Of a stretch of 8,468 nucleotides of DNA, positions 7,201 through 8,468 are shown piece by piece. The position numbers and the translations under genes were made by a program. The first letter of the stretch is position 1, and each line of letters opens with the position of its first letter. The notes under the pieces were generated by a model. The model saw only the letters and a program-made list of their open reading frames with translations, was not told where the DNA came from and did not search any database. The stretch is from the NCBI GenBank assembly GCA_002729415.1, contig PBXZ01000210.1, positions 1 to 8,468 of the forward strand. The letters are read 5' to 3'. Source of the stretch: UBA9662 sp002729415 (GTDB lineage: Bacteria; Poribacteria; WGA-4E; UBA9662).

Positions 7201-8468
7201 AGTTCCGGCCTTGGAAGAGTTGAAGGTATAACTGGGTGTATTGTCTTTTGTCGGGGTGGTGACTGCAGTAAGCTCAGTGAGCATTGAGGGCTGCTTCAAC
7301 TTACCCTTGTCGGCCCCGGTGGTGACACTGTTGGTGATGCTTGAGGGGATGTTGTTGGGGTCAAACCCGGTCATGCTGATGCTGCTGAGCGCACTTGTGG
7401 TCGAGGAGGTGATGTTCGAGGTCAGACTTGTGAGGTTGTCGGAGGAGTAACCCGTCATCGAGATGTTCGCAAGGGCACCTGTTGCCCCTGATGTGACCTT
7501 CTCCACCATTGCAGAAAGGTTGTCCGAGGAGAATCCCGTCATCGAAATGTTGCCGAGAGCCGCAGTGGCTCCCGATGTGACTTTTTTGACCATTGAGGAG
7601 AGATCCGCAGCGTCATAGCCCGTCATGCTGATGTCTCCCAGCGCACCGGTCGCCCCGGCGGTCACCTTCTCTATCATGCCGGTGAGGTCGGCGGCGTCGT
7701 ATCCGGTCATGCTGATGCTCCCGAGCGCACCAGTCGCCCCTGCCGTGACCTTCTCCACCATCGAGGCGAGGTCATCCGAGGAGTAACCCGTCATCTCGAT
7801 GTTTCCCAGAGCGGAGGTTGCCCCTGCAGTGACCTTCTCCACCATCGCGGTGAGATTGTCCGAGGAGTAGCCCGTCATCTCGATGTTCCCCAGAGCGGAG
7901 GTTGCCCCGGATGTGACTTTCTCCACCAGAGTCGAGAGCTTGCTGGAGTCGTAACCACTGATGCTGATGTCGTCAAGCGCCCCCGTTGCCCCGGAGGTGA
8001 TGCCCTCCACCACACCGGCGAGATCGCTGACGCTGATACCATTGACATTCCCTAGTGCCCCTGTTGCCCCGGAGGTGATTTTCTCTACGGCGCCGCTCAG
8101 CTCTGAAACTTGCAGCCCACCGTCATCAAGGCTGCCGACCAGGGTTCCCACCAAAGCACTGGAGGCCGTTGCAATGTCGCTGGTGCCCAATCCTGCTTCA
8201 TCGAGTTGGCTAATCGAGGTTTCCGCGACCTTCGAGAGGGCTGTCTCCAGTGGAGTCGATCCACTGGCAGAAGATCCAGAGGGCAGGTAGGCATCACGAC
8301 CGCTGAGAGACTTGGTCATGCTGAAAACAATGACCTGAATGACCTTGATCGTCTCAGAGGAGGAGAGTCCCATGTCAGAGAGGCTTCCTTGCGCACCCTC
8401 GATAATTTTTGGAAGAAGCTCAATGAGGTCTGCAGAGTCGGTCATCCCTGCATTCTGAACCGCTGTGG
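4264..8468 (-). CDS. Large secreted metzincin (M43-like) metalloprotease with repeat and Ig-like modules, 5' partial
   Basis: At least 1393 residues (numbered from ATG 8445). The frame stays open to the edge, and the codons before that ATG (VQNAG) fit the repeat pattern (compare LDEAG), so the real start and signal peptide are probably outside. Order: degenerate ~25-residue then exact 28-residue repeats (to ~385); three 89-residue Ig-like modules (391-650) with Cys pairs 27 apart; linker/beta domain (651-780); zinc protease domain (~780-985) with HEMGHLLGLFH (898-908, three His ligands and catalytic Glu899), DTPEC (922-926) with C943 as a possible disulfide partner, and Met-turn NLMFW (M952); Big_5-like domain (994-1110); Tyr/Ser-rich domain (1111-1320); basic helical tail (1321-1393). 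The zinc motif and DTP...NLM order recall pappalysin-type M43 proteases. It probably cleaves extracellular protein; the substrate is unknown. One N makes residue 867 ambiguous. GC content drops sharply along the gene. Confidence 0.85.
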   Translation of the reverse strand, partial: TAVQNAGMTDSADLIELLPKIIEGAQGSLSDMGLSSSETIKVIQVIVFSMTKSLSGRDAYLPSGSSASGSTPLETALSKVAETSISQLDEAGLGTSDIATASSALVGTLVGSLDDGGLQVSELSGAVEKITSGATGALGNVNGISVSDLAGVVEGITSGATGALDDISISGYDSSKLSTLVEKVTSGATSALGNIEMTGYSSDNLTAMVEKVTAGATSALGNIEMTGYSSDDLASMVEKVTAGATGALGSISMTGYDAADLTGMIEKVTAGATGALGDISMTGYDAADLSSMVKKVTSGATAALGNISMTGFSSDNLSAMVEKVTSGATGALANISMTGYSSDNLTSLTSNITSSTTSALSSISMTGFDPNNIPSSITNSVTTGADKGKLKQPSMLTELTAVTTPTKDNTPSYTFNSSKAGTVTYGGNCSSSTTSAAADNITITFNALADGTYSNCTVRVTDNASNQSKTLAVSSFTVDTTAPTVAQVTAVTTPTNDTTPSYVFSSNEAGTISYGGSCSSSTTSASSGSNSIAFNTLSAETYSNCTITVTDSAGNASSALSVNTFVVDTTAPYISLITAVTTPTSDSTPNYTFASTEVGTIIYGGSCSSGTISATSGNNTITLVALSDGTYSDCTITVTDSSGNVSNTITLTSFVVDQRAITPVEVAQTFGNDGYLAGSFVVPNNGISFLLSTFLDNNSLVGFYSLTDPDGTNILSSYSALYNKVSGSTGRYGYANVLVPQSPSFSAKAGTWTFKNYPNDRVKLIMRSGTTPSNAIIDIQPYITGTTWTASDISEALSVMFVIYAKNGITLNIKSTITISDSQYASVSDTFTDSTTSALVSQGSTDAVNLFFVEDQSSGSYLGVAAGIPGSMKXANSWNGVLNFLTPHATGSTLNSQLLGETAAHEMGHLLGLFHTSERGGTSFDILSDTPECAISRDSNSSGTVSAEECDGYGAENLMFWTTWSSSSQAAGKKNDTLSSYQQYVLKYSPIANIDTNPDTTSPTVASTSPSNGTTSVSLSSSISVTFSEPIDTTSVTTNSSGTSCSGTIQLSSNNFSTCVQMSSSPSESNSYKTFSVTPSSSLSSSTTYKIRVATGVKDFSGNYLSSQYETSSGFTTAFSYVSAWVKYSDNTIALDWKSDSFIYGCLVSDYTYAVQGSYSSSNTRLTWWDGSYNTVTTSGSNILLDSATYVPAVLTSACNPFWTNSTSENTYYTIAARSIGYWKFTYTLISTWNNYALMSSISNRRTSDYNYYNYGTNEYDNVITGTYSTSDGTWDILDDSSSIISQYYVFTMNSSNSGITSGCYYQYSKSSQSWSSCFAMTGLKVYGTPRSYRTLNEKSVDKIMREKEQEMIQVKSLHRNSRLTGEDQKAFNRYQKLLQTLDSTEKEPLKKYLRSLRTK
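5722..5754 (-). other. Zinc-binding catalytic motif of the metalloprotease
   Basis: These codons encode HEMGHLLGLFH, the extended metzincin consensus HExxHxxGxxH. All three His ligands, the catalytic Glu and the conserved Gly are intact, so the protease is predicted to be active. Confidence 0.9.
6496..7275 (-). repeat. Three 267-bp Ig-like module repeats in the protease gene
   Basis: Three modules each start with TAVTTPT, contain YGG(N/S)CSS and end with VTDxxxNxS...F-V-V/T-D. The Cys pairs are C422/C449, C511/C538 and C600/C627, giving an exact 89-residue period. Successive modules fall in GC content from about 57% to about 35% in hand-counted 60-base samples. Confidence 0.85.
7375..8115 (-). 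repeat. 84-bp tandem repeats coding 28-residue units
   Basis: Anchor residues M190, M218, M246, M274, M302, M330 and M358 (I162 in the first) are exactly 28 residues apart. The unit reads roughly MTGYSSDNLTAMVEKV followed by T(A/S)GATGALGNIS. Two shorter 25-26 residue units precede it (from residue 111) and more degenerate ones reach to the window edge. The high DNA identity between central copies suggests expansion by recombination or slippage. Confidence 0.9.

Noticed and set aside
7375..8115. Regular 84-bp array considered as a CRISPR array
   Set aside because: There is no split into short repeats and unique spacers. The period is a multiple of three inside one open frame and every copy codes the same 28-residue unit.
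7961..8297. Plus- and minus-strand frames within the 28-residue repeat region
   Set aside because: They arise from the GC-rich periodic sequence and simply mirror the repeat of the main frame.

Overview
The window reads as accessory DNA from a Gram-negative bacterium. Three predicted products carry lipoprotein signal sequences with a clear lipobox, and most of the coding sequence is secreted or surface protein built from repeats (SBBP propeller repeats, Ig-like modules, a secreted zinc protease). This repertoire resembles deltaproteobacterial or SAR324-type genomes, but no marker gene is present, so the taxonomic guess is weak. Ambiguous bases (N) at several places point to draft-quality sequence, so single stops or frameshifts should be read with care.

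Layout. Positions 105-449 (minus) hold the front half of an HNH-nuclease-family lipoprotein whose catalytic half looks decayed. Its start codon lies 12 nt from a 165-bp palindromic element (461-625) made of two inverted GTAG-headed hairpins, like a REP doublet (REPIN). A 68-bp exact copy of that element's right half recurs at 1754-1821. Between the two copies sits the only plus-strand gene, an EamA/DMT-family membrane transporter (720-1598). From 1828 to the right edge everything is on the minus strand: a broken SBBP repeat remnant (1828-2085), an intact lipoprotein with three Ig-like modules (2214-3176), a second single-repeat SBBP remnant (3298-3492), a small exported HEAT-repeat protein (3598-4101), a possible 24-residue lipoprotein peptide (4190-4264), and a very large secreted metalloprotease (4264 to the edge).

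The large protein is the main item. From its N-terminal side it has 28-residue tandem repeats, three 89-residue Ig-like modules, a linker domain, a metzincin-type zinc protease domain (HEMGHLLGLFH, then a Met-turn), a Big_5-like domain, a Tyr/Ser-rich domain I do not recognise, and a basic helical tail. Its true start is probably outside the window. Its Ig-like modules have the same 89-residue period and the same 27-residue Cys-Cys spacing as those of the separate lipoprotein, so the two genes share one module family. Base composition falls steeply within this single reading frame, from very GC-rich repeats to an AT-rich protease and C-terminus, which suggests a mosaic origin.

The minus-strand genes look like a cluster of exported proteins that has undergone module shuffling and decay. 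I see no evidence of a defined defence system, CRISPR array, tRNA or rRNA.
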